A stretch of 11,895 bases of DNA from Bacteroidales bacterium Bact_07 (GTDB lineage: Bacteria > Bacteroidota > Bacteroidia > Bacteroidales > Tenuifilaceae), in the NCBI GenBank assembly GCA_001603415.1, contig LUYY01000064.1:1-11895 (forward strand), in the 5' to 3' direction. The position numbers and the translations under genes are program-made. The notes under the pieces were generated by a model. It was not told where the DNA came from. It saw only the letters and a program-made list of their open reading frames with translations, and made no database searches. Below, in pieces: positions 1 through 6,537 of the stretch (position 1 is the stretch's first letter; every line of letters starts with the position of its first letter).

Positions 1-128
1 AGCATCGTATGTGATGAAGGAAAAGGATTTTTTGGGAAAACCATAAAAAATATAAATGTGTTTGGTTTAAGGATCAAGGTTTAAGAACCTGGATTATGGA
101 TTAATCCCCTTTAGCTGTTCACTTCTTC
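1..128. other. Gene-free left edge with a weak inverted repeat
   Basis: No credible coding region lies downstream of the ABC transporter stop codon. The stretch is AT-rich. It holds an imperfect inverted repeat at 73-94 (arms of 9 bases with one mismatch, loop TAAG), which could fold in the transcript leaving the transporter gene. It is not followed by a proper T-tract on the minus strand, so it is at best a weak terminator. Confidence 0.4.
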
Positions 129-3100
129 TTATGTTGGCAAATACTTAGATATTCGGGCGGTAAGCTTACGGAAGCGGAAACGCTCAACAAAGCGGTTAAC
201 CACACGGAACATGTCACTTAATAGGGTTAAATAAAATATTGCCGACATTAACCAAATAACTGTAAGGTTAAACCAGAATGTTGGGATTAACTTATTGCCT
301 AATATTTTGTAGTAGGAATAGAAATGAGCCCGTCCGTTATGGGCGGTTGGATATGCATATATTGGTTCGTATCGGCGAACGAGCTTATTTTCAAACTCAA
401 GTATTTTTGTAAAATCGTTTTTATTGGTTACCAGTGCCTCCAATGCATTATTGTGATGCAAGCGGCTCAACTCAAAAAGTGTTGTTTTACCTGCAAACTC
501 TTTCCCCAAGGTTTTAACTAAATCGTCGCGATTTTTTACACCTAAACGGTACTTTGAGTTGAAATGCGATTTTAAAGTGTCGAGTTTCCCAAGTGTTACC
601 TCTATATAATCGGTTGAAATCCTATTTATACCTAATCGTTCAGTGTCGGGGTAGTTAAAACCTGAGATTGGATAATTCTGCTTCAACTTCTCAATTTCGA
701 TCTGTACAATGCTTAACCTCTGCCTTGTCCGTGGGGTTTGCTTACCAACAACCAAATCGGTTTGTGCCTCATTAAGCAACGATATTAGTTTTGGTATTAG
801 CAGGGTAGCATTGTAGTTATTGTTGCTAATATCTTTATTTATAAAAAAGAAATGCTTGTTGTAAGTATTATTGCTGAACTGATGTACGCAAAGTGCTTCG
901 TATGGCCAGCGGCTCAGAGTTACATCTCCAATAACTGGAACATACTCTGGATGGGTAAGGCTCTTGTGTAGCTTGTTAAAGTTAATAACCACTCCGCTGA
1001 ACATCAACTGGGGAACAATAATTAGAGGAATCATAACATAAATCGCCACAACTGAGTTCAAGGCAGCCGATAGGTTCAAACCTATCATGCTTGCACAAAA
1101 CGATGTGGAGAAAAGTATGGCCCAGTATGACCAGAACATCCCCTGAATTTCGAGAATATGGGTTGATATCAAAACAAAAAGTAACGATTGAAATGCAGAA
1201 AATATCGATAGTACCACTAACTTTGAATTGATGTAGCTGAAGTAGCTTAGGTTAAGAAATTTCTCCCGGAAAAGAACCTTGCGGTCGCTAATTATTTCCT
1301 CAGCACTAATGGTAAGGCCTAAAAATATCATGGCCACCACACTCATGAAAATGAAACTGGGAATATTATCGTTTTCACTAAAAATATAGACATTAGGATT
1401 GGATAGCGTGCCATGAATATACTTTGAGAAGAAGCTAATAACAATTGCCAACACCGGTGAAGCCAGAATGCTAATATTCATGAACTGTGAGTTAGCAAAC
1501 TTGCTCCGTAAATTTCTCCTGAAATAAATCCACATCTGCTTACGTTTCGATGGGATTTTAAAGTTATTGGGCGGTATAGGTGACGGGCAGGTTGGCTCAA
1601 CAACAATAATCTTGCTTTGGATATTTTGGAGGTACAACTCATACCACTCCTTTGCCGACCGTTTGCGCTTACGGGTTAATCGCCCATACTCATTCACAAC
1701 ACGCGCTTCAACAATCCTGAGAATTATGTCGGTGTTTACATTACCACAAGTAATACACTCACTCTCCTCAGGTTTCAAGAAATTGGCCATGCGTTTAAAG
1801 TAAACCACAGCATCCATGGGGTTACCCTGAAATATTGGCCTACCACCCTGGTCAAGCACTATAATCTTATCGAAAATCTTAAAGATGTCCGATGAAGGCT
1901 GATGGATATTGGTAATAACCAGTTTTCCTTTAAAGGTTTGCTTGCGCAAAATGAGCATAATACGCTCAGCATCGAGCGACGAAAGCCCTGAGGTTGGCTC
2001 ATCGACAAACAGCACCGATGGTTGTCGCATTAGCTCCATGGCAATGTTCAATCGCTTACGCTGCCCTCCACTAATGTATTTATTGAGCGGATTCCCTACT
2101 TTAAGGTCACGCGCCTCAACCAAGTCGAACTCCATTAAAGTGTTATCAACCAGCTCAACAATTTCCTTTTTGCTAAGATGGCTAAAACAAAAAAGAGCGT
2201 TGTAGTAGAGGTTTTGGAAAACGGTAAGTTCCTCCACCAGCAAGTCGTCCTGTGGAACGTAGCCAATAACTCCCTCGAGCTCGCTCTTGCTATGATGCAC
2301 ATCGTAGCCGTTGATGTAAACCTTTCCCGACGCGGGCTTTATGTTGCCATTGAGCAGGTTGATAAGGGTTGATTTACCAACACCACTCCCACCCATTATG
2401 CCTACCAGTTGTCCAGAATAAGCCGAGAACGAGAATGGATAAATGCCATTACGGCTTCCCCTGTGCTTGTACTCAATATCCTTGGCTACTATTGAAACAA
2501 ATGGTTTTCCGGGTGTTTGTATAAAAACCGATACCACCTTGCTATAGTAAACCGGCGACATACGCGACCCGCGAATCACTGCACCGGGACCAAAAAGGTA
2601 TGTTCGTCCCGGTTTGAGCATTCGGCTGTTCATGAAAAGTTCCAGCTCGCCAAAGTACTTTACCAGCAGGGTGTTGGTACTCGCTATACGAAGTACATAA
2701 AGTTGGCCTTGGAGCCGCTCGTTTACAATATGTTTGATCTCGGGGATAGGGTTATCACGTTCAGGACTTATAAGAAGAACCTGTTGATTCCATGGTATTT
2801 GGCCTGGCGAATCGCTAAGAATAAAATCGCGACCGTTGGAAAACTCAAAATCGCTTATGTTGAACTGGTTAGCTACCCGACGGGCAAACTCAAGCCTATC
2901 GGAAGTTGTAAGCTTGCTATCGGCAAGAAATTCCAGCAGCTGTAAAACCAGCCAAACCTTTTGGTGCTGCTCAAATTCGTGGTTAATGGAATCGATAATG
3001 GCATGAACCATAGGCGATTCAGTGTAACGGTCGAGGGTAACATCTTCAAGCTCCTGACGATAGCTAATGCCAAAATTGGTAAACCTATCAATAAATACTA

Positions 3101-3236
3101 TAGCCTGCTCGTCGCTAAAATCGTGATGCAAGTAATCCTCCAGAACATCGAGTGCAAAACCGCTATCGGCTTTACTCTCAATATTTACCAGAATGGCAAA
3201 AAGCTTTATGAGTGCATCGAGCAGCGACTCGCTCAT
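129..3236 (-). CDS. TerB-like / ABCG-type ABC transporter fusion, ATP-binding plus permease
   Basis: An inner-membrane ABC protein of 1035 aa with ATPase and permease in one chain; substrate and direction are unknown. Seen: a helical N-terminus (about 1-130) resembling TerB-type domains; a beta-rich segment (about 150-245), possibly FHA-like; then a complete nucleotide-binding domain with Walker A GGSGVGKST (282-290), Q-loop Q329, signature ISGGQ (388-392), Walker B LFVDEP (409-414) and H-loop H445. A C-x2-C-G motif (C494, C497) follows. Hydrophobic segments lie near 588-604, 628-646, 670-695, 702-725 and 728-751, with a last one at 985-1008. The NBD-then-TMD order is typical of the ABCG/White group, whose members are half-transporters, so a homodimer is inferred. 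The roughly 230 residues between the last two membrane segments should be extracytoplasmic and are much larger than in usual ABCG proteins. ATG at 3236 fits a -7 box 19 bases upstream. The family assignment is firm; the role is not. Confidence 0.9.
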   Translation of the reverse strand: MSESLLDALIKLFAILVNIESKADSGFALDVLEDYLHHDFSDEQAIVFIDRFTNFGISYRQELEDVTLDRYTESPMVHAIIDSINHEFEQHQKVWLVLQLLEFLADSKLTTSDRLEFARRVANQFNISDFEFSNGRDFILSDSPGQIPWNQQVLLISPERDNPIPEIKHIVNERLQGQLYVLRIASTNTLLVKYFGELELFMNSRMLKPGRTYLFGPGAVIRGSRMSPVYYSKVVSVFIQTPGKPFVSIVAKDIEYKHRGSRNGIYPFSFSAYSGQLVGIMGGSGVGKSTLINLLNGNIKPASGKVYINGYDVHHSKSELEGVIGYVPQDDLLVEELTVFQNLYYNALFCFSHLSKKEIVELVDNTLMEFDLVEARDLKVGNPLNKYISGGQRKRLNIAMELMRQPSVLFVDEPTSGLSSLDAERIMLILRKQTFKGKLVITNIHQPSSDIFKIFDKIIVLDQGGRPIFQGNPMDAVVYFKRMANFLKPEESECITCGNVNTDIILRIVEARVVNEYGRLTRKRKRSAKEWYELYLQNIQSKIIVVEPTCPSPIPPNNFKIPSKRKQMWIYFRRNLRSKFANSQFMNISILASPVLAIVISFFSKYIHGTLSNPNVYIFSENDNIPSFIFMSVVAMIFLGLTISAEEIISDRKVLFREKFLNLSYFSYINSKLVVLSIFSAFQSLLFVLISTHILEIQGMFWSYWAILFSTSFCASMIGLNLSAALNSVVAIYVMIPLIIVPQLMFSGVVINFNKLHKSLTHPEYVPVIGDVTLSRWPYEALCVHQFSNNTYNKHFFFINKDISNNNYNATLLIPKLISLLNEAQTDLVVGKQTPRTRQRLSIVQIEIEKLKQNYPISGFNYPDTERLGINRISTDYIEVTLGKLDTLKSHFNSKYRLGVKNRDDLVKTLGKEFAGKTTLFELSRLHHNNALEALVTNKNDFTKILEFENKLVRRYEPIYAYPTAHNGRAHFYSYYKILGNKLIPTFWFNLTVIWLMSAIFYLTLLSDMFRVVNRFVERFRFRKLTARISKYLPT

Positions 3237-3243
3237 ATTTTAA

Positions 3244-3291
3244 GGTTTGGTTAAGCAAAGATAGAATTTTTCAGTTGCATTGAACCAAACC
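3244..3291 (-). promoter_or_regulatory. Promoter of the ABC transporter gene, flanked by a 9-base inverted repeat
   Basis: On the minus strand TATCTTTG (3263 to 3256) matches the Bacteroidota -7 consensus TAnnTTTG, and a TTTG lies 22 bases further upstream as a possible -33 element. GGTTTGGTT (3244-3252) and AACCAAACC (3283-3291) form a perfect 9-base inverted repeat, one arm on each side of the -7 box. The upstream arm covers the possible -33 element, so a regulator bound there could compete with polymerase. The promoter call is moderately sure; the operator role is inference. Confidence 0.5.
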
Positions 3292-3440
3292 ATTAAAGTC
3301 GGAAGGAATTTTTTAGCTATTTGAAAAACTTATTGGGTGCTGTTCATTTCGGAATAAGGCAAATACAAATAGTCACACTGATTAAACAGTCCTGCTTATC
3401 GGGATTGGTTTCTGAGTATTTCAAAACAAAATTCAAAATT

Positions 3441-4913
3441 TCAGTACTTTATAGTCTGGATTGCATGAGCTGGTATTTGAATGGGTGCCATGCCATCGTT
3501 GCAATGCAGATAATAATTTACAGGCAAGTCGGTAGTGTTAAGCACAATGGTAACAAAACTTCCATCGGGGTTACGGAAAGAGGTAGATAGTAGGTTGCTG
3601 CGCGAAGGCGAAGAACTTATCCTGCGAGCTCCAGGTCGAATGAATTTAGAAAAGTGACCAAGGTAGTAATATGCAGGGGTAATGAACAGTTCACCTGTAC
3701 GTGTATCGGCGTGCATTGGGGCAAAGCAGAAATTACCTACGTGATTGGGGCCTCCTTGCTCATCGAGCAAGATATTCCAATCTGTCCAACCTGAAGCACC
3801 ACTATTAAAATCGTAAATCATTGAGGTGGCATACTTTTCGGCGTTTGGCCAGTAATTGTAGTGGTTAGGTACAAAACTTTCGACTGTACCCTCAGTGAAA
3901 ATGATGTACTTATCGGGATAACTTTCATGAACATTTCTAACATTATCGTACATCTTTTTCCCGCCCGACCAGTCCTCATACCAATGGTAGCCAATACCCC
4001 AAGCATATTTTGATGCTTCGGGGTCGGAAAAGATAACATCAGCCCGGTAAGGCATTAGGTCACGGTTGTGATCCCATACAATTATCTTTTTGTCCTTTAG
4101 CCCATTCCTCCAAAAAGTTGGGCCAAGGTAATTTTTCAGGAAATCGCGTTCCTCCTCGGCAGTATAGATGCACGATTCCCAAATCTGTTGCGCCATGGGT
4201 TCATTCTGCACCGTAACGCCCCACACAGGCACGCCGACCTTTTCGTACTCCTGAATAAACTTTACAAAGTAATTGGCCCATGCCTGATAATACTTGGGTA
4301 AGAGTTTGCCGCCCCGCAACATATTGTTGTTGTCCTTCATAAAGGCAGGAGGGCTCCATGGGCTAGCAAAAAGCAATGCTTTGTTACCGGTCATTTCCAT
4401 AGCTTTCTTGATAAGGGGAATTCGGTATCGCATGTCGTGGGCTATGCTGAAGGATGATAAAGCGCTGTCGCCTTCCTGAACGTAGGTATAGCTTCCGCTG
4501 CTGAAGTCGCAACTATGGATATTGGTGCGTATGAGAGTATAACCAATCCCTTTTTCGGGATGGAAGTAAGCTTCCAATAGTTTTTTCTGATTTTCGGGGC
4601 TAAGGTGGGCAAAGGTCTCGGCAGCAGCATCGGTAATGGCACCGCCTATGCCAACTATATCCTGAAATGCCTTACTCGGGTTTACAAAAACGGCTATTTC
4701 GGTTTCAAATAATTGACGGGCTGAATCGAACACCCCATTTGTGGTTAGCATTAATCGGGTTGTTGAATCGTTTGCAGTAGTGTAAACCTCATATGTTTTT
4801 CCAACAAACGAACTTTTAGTATCGTCATTAGCCCTATTTTTGCCTAATTGTTTGCATGAGCAAAAAGCAACCAAAGCTAATATAATTAGTGCAGTTAATT
4901 GAGACGTTTTCAT
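3441..4913 (-). CDS. Glycoside hydrolase family 30 lipoprotein (glucosylceramidase / beta-glucanase-like)
   Basis: A retaining beta-glycosidase of 490 aa, probably lipid-anchored in the envelope or on the surface. The N-terminus has a lysine, a hydrophobic stretch (6-17) and a cysteine pair; C20, preceded by serine and followed by lysine, is the likely lipidated residue, with C18 the alternative. GH30 hallmarks are clear: GIGGAITDAAAE (88-99), SPWSPP (184-189), the acid/base glutamate E238 in TVQNEP, and the nucleophile E341 in IIFTEG. A C-terminal beta domain (about 415-490) follows the barrel, as in GH30. Both catalytic residues are present, so the enzyme should be active. Known family activities include glucosylceramidase and beta-1,6-glucanase; the substrate cannot be fixed from sequence. 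No SusC/SusD pair or other carbohydrate gene is next to it, so it is not in an obvious polysaccharide-utilisation locus. ATG at 4913 begins a good signal sequence and has a -7 box upstream. Confidence 0.92.
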   Translation of the reverse strand: MKTSQLTALIILALVAFCSCKQLGKNRANDDTKSSFVGKTYEVYTTANDSTTRLMLTTNGVFDSARQLFETEIAVFVNPSKAFQDIVGIGGAITDAAAETFAHLSPENQKKLLEAYFHPEKGIGYTLIRTNIHSCDFSSGSYTYVQEGDSALSSFSIAHDMRYRIPLIKKAMEMTGNKALLFASPWSPPAFMKDNNNMLRGGKLLPKYYQAWANYFVKFIQEYEKVGVPVWGVTVQNEPMAQQIWESCIYTAEEERDFLKNYLGPTFWRNGLKDKKIIVWDHNRDLMPYRADVIFSDPEASKYAWGIGYHWYEDWSGGKKMYDNVRNVHESYPDKYIIFTEGTVESFVPNHYNYWPNAEKYATSMIYDFNSGASGWTDWNILLDEQGGPNHVGNFCFAPMHADTRTGELFITPAYYYLGHFSKFIRPGARRISSSPSRSNLLSTSFRNPDGSFVTIVLNTTDLPVNYYLHCNDGMAPIQIPAHAIQTIKY

Positions 4914-4940
4914 ATCAATTCAGTTGTCAAATTATTACTG

Positions 4941-4948
4941 CAAAGATA
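4941..4948 (-). promoter_or_regulatory. -7 promoter box of the GH30 gene
   Basis: TATCTTTG on the minus strand is a full match to the Bacteroidota -7 box TAnnTTTG and ends 27 bases before the ATG. No canonical TTG -33 element is seen at the right distance. That position is instead occupied by the first units of the decamer array beginning at 4954. The same octamer serves as the likely -7 box of the ABC transporter gene. Confidence 0.55.
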
Positions 4949-4953
4949 TATTG

Positions 4954-5043
4954 GAAGGAGGAAGAATGAGTTGGAATTGGTCAGAATAAATCGGAACAAT
5001 AGTAATTGATGCAGAATGAGACGGTATGAACAGGTAATAATTG
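4954..5043 (-). repeat. Degenerate decamer array, inverted relative to the second array
   Basis: About nine units of 10 bases can be laid out in register. On the plus strand most begin GAA or GTA (for example GAATGAGTTG at 4964, GAATAAATCG at 4984, GAATGAGACG at 5014). Read on the minus strand they are diverged copies of CGATTCATTC, the consensus of the plus-strand array at 5171-5221. The units are poorly conserved, so this is the older or less maintained array. It starts 6 bases upstream of the GH30 -7 box. Confidence 0.5.
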
Positions 5044-5170
5044 AACTCCCGTTTGTCAATAGCAACAAGTTGTTTAAATGTTTTTTGTGTTTCTACTAAC
5101 TAACCTCCTCAAAAAATGTTTCTCAATCCCCATTTCGGTTTAAAACTTTAATTCATTCCCATTCTAACAT

Positions 5171-5221
5171 TCCGAATCATTCCGATTCATTCCGATTCAT
5201 TCCGAATCCTTCCGGTTCATT
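5171..5221 (+). repeat. Decamer tandem repeat, consensus TCCGATTCAT
   Basis: Five consecutive 10-base units (TCCGAATCAT, TCCGATTCAT twice, TCCGAATCCT, TCCGGTTCAT) stand in exact register with few substitutions. Looser half-units of the ATTC type continue to about 5151 on the left and 5223 on the right. The run is non-coding and lies between the efflux operon terminator and the GH30 promoter. The unit length equals about one helical turn, so any protein reading it would see each copy on the same face of the DNA. Confidence 0.85.
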
Positions 5222-5292
5222 CCTCTAAAAATACTACTACAACCCCATATTTAATAGCCTGGATGAATTTGATGGTTCATGGCACTTCGGTT

Positions 5293-5327
5293 AAAAAAAA
5301 CGCACGCGTCCAATGAAGACGCGCACG
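5293..5327 (-). terminator. Rho-independent terminator of the efflux operon
   Basis: On the minus strand a 10-base-pair GC-rich stem (CGTGCGCGTC pairing with GACGCGTGCG, two G-U pairs) with a 7-base loop is followed directly by eight T. It sits 22 bases past the stop codon of the outer-membrane channel gene. In the plus direction the two wobble pairs become C-A mismatches, so termination should work mainly for leftward transcription, although seven T at 5334-5340 leave some chance of bidirectional use. Confidence 0.88.
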
Positions 5328-5349
5328 AAGATGTTTTTTTGAATGTATA

Positions 5350-6537
5350 TCAATAGGAAAACCTATTCAATTCAATGTAGGCTTTAAGATACTCATGTTG
5401 CACATCGAGCAAACGCTCTTTTATGGAATTGAAGTTGTTAAGTTCAGCATAATATTCAACAATAGATATCTCTCCTTTTTCAAGGGCAAGATTTAACTTG
5501 CTAACAATATCGAGCCGATTGATATTATTGCTAAGCTGAAGTGCAAGTTCCCGTAATGTTTTTGCCCTATTGTAAAGCCTCTCCGAACTCTGCCTAAAGG
5601 CAAAAAGGTAATCGTCGGTAAGCAGCTGAATGTACCTCTCGTTTGCTTTGGCATACTTCACGGTATTGGATTTTTCCCATAAGGGAACCGACATACCAAC
5701 AACAACACCCTGAAAATGCTCACCTACAACTTTTTCGCTTGCATAACCAGTATTAAAAGTAGGCAAACTCTGAGCTTGGGCAAGTTTTAGCTTTATGCGA
5801 CTATTTTCCATTTCAGTTTTCAGGTAAGCCAGTTCAGGATTACGGGATTCATTCTGGCTATACCAAGTATCAAAACTATCGGGTAAATCGGGAATAAGTA
5901 TTATCGTATCGGCAATGACTAATGGAATCGAGCCATTCAACGCTATAAGTTCATCGGAAAGGTTTTTTTGCGAAAGCTTGGCTTGCGATATTCTTGAATT
6001 CAGTTCCTGATGAATCAGTTCAGCCTGTGTGTATGGAATGATACTAATTTCACCTGCCTCGTATTTTTGTTTAAGCGACTGGGCAATAATCAAAGCACTT
6101 TTCTGCTGCCTTTGCAATTCAGCAATAAGCGCATTATGGTAAACCAAATCGGCATAGAGCTGCCCTGTTTTTTGAAGCACCTCGGTGCGTTTTCCTCTGA
6201 ATTCATACTCCACTGTATTTGCAAGACTTTTGGCCAGTTTTGCCCTATAAACATAGGCAGTTGGAAAATCGAATTGCTGGGTAATGCTAATTGTGGTTTT
6301 GTTGCCAATATCAACCGGACTACCCCATTGGTAAATGACCTCGGCTTGGGGGTTGCTTGGTGTCAACCCTATCTTAGTTGCTATCCTTTCAGCTTCGAGC
6401 TTTTGCCTGAGCGCTTTAAGTGTAAGGTTGTTGGAATCGACCTGCTGTAAAACCTTTTCATAGGTGGTTTGGGCATTTACAAAACCTATACAACTAAGAG
6501 CTATCAATACTATGACCATCCTAATCTTGGCTATCAT
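5350..6537 (-). CDS. Outer-membrane efflux channel, TolC/CusC family
   Basis: The outer-membrane exit duct of the RND pump encoded just upstream, 395 aa from the chosen start. The start at 6537 is preferred because it gives a normal signal peptide (positive residues K4 and R6, hydrophobic core 7-20, cleavage likely after A22 before Q23). A start at 6579 would add 14 unconvincing residues and overlap the pump gene by 59 bases. The mature chain is mostly long amphipathic helices rich in Gln, Leu, Lys and Glu, with the two-fold repeated helix pattern of TolC proteins (about residues 30-200 and 235-385), and has the usual length for the family. It overlaps the pump stop codon by 17 bases, implying translational coupling. 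E. coli CusC is a lipoprotein; here C16 lies in a less typical lipobox, so cleavage by signal peptidase I is more likely. Gene order B-A-C supports the role. Confidence 0.88.
   Translation of the reverse strand: MIAKIRMVIVLIALSCIGFVNAQTTYEKVLQQVDSNNLTLKALRQKLEAERIATKIGLTPSNPQAEVIYQWGSPVDIGNKTTISITQQFDFPTAYVYRAKLAKSLANTVEYEFRGKRTEVLQKTGQLYADLVYHNALIAELQRQQKSALIIAQSLKQKYEAGEISIIPYTQAELIHQELNSRISQAKLSQKNLSDELIALNGSIPLVIADTIILIPDLPDSFDTWYSQNESRNPELAYLKTEMENSRIKLKLAQAQSLPTFNTGYASEKVVGEHFQGVVVGMSVPLWEKSNTVKYAKANERYIQLLTDDYLFAFRQSSERLYNRAKTLRELALQLSNNINRLDIVSKLNLALEKGEISIVEYYAELNNFNSIKERLLDVQHEYLKAYIELNRFSY

Larger units (their letters stand above)
4914..5349. other. 436-base gene-free region
   Basis: From right to left this stretch holds the efflux operon terminator, a short AT-rich spacer, the well-kept decamer array, a 107-base spacer (5044-5150) with no recognised element, the degenerate inverted decamer array, and the GH30 promoter. 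No open frame in it looks coding. Confidence 0.7.

Noticed and set aside
474..503. A Walker-A-like string (EFAGKTT) near residues 913-919 of the ABC protein, suggesting a second ATPase
   Set aside because: It lacks the GxxxxGK[ST] spacing, sits in the predicted extracytoplasmic insert and has no Walker B or signature after it.
2517..2945. A 142-codon open frame on the plus strand inside the ABC transporter gene
   Set aside because: It lies fully antisense to a gene with strong motifs, its product is low-quality with no domain or signal, and no promoter precedes it.
3292..3440. A terminator for the GH30 gene
   Set aside because: Only short AT-rich pairings are present and no stem followed by a T-tract was found, so none is called.
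3321..3590. An 89-codon plus-strand open frame spanning the gap and the end of the GH30 gene
   Set aside because: Half of it is antisense to GH30; the part in the gap has no promoter, ribosome site or recognisable product.
5171..5221. A CRISPR array
   Set aside because: The 10-base units are contiguous, without spacers, and no cas gene is near.
6010..6450. A 146-codon plus-strand open frame inside the channel gene
   Set aside because: Antisense shadow of a well-supported TolC-family gene; its composition is not protein-like and no start signal is seen.
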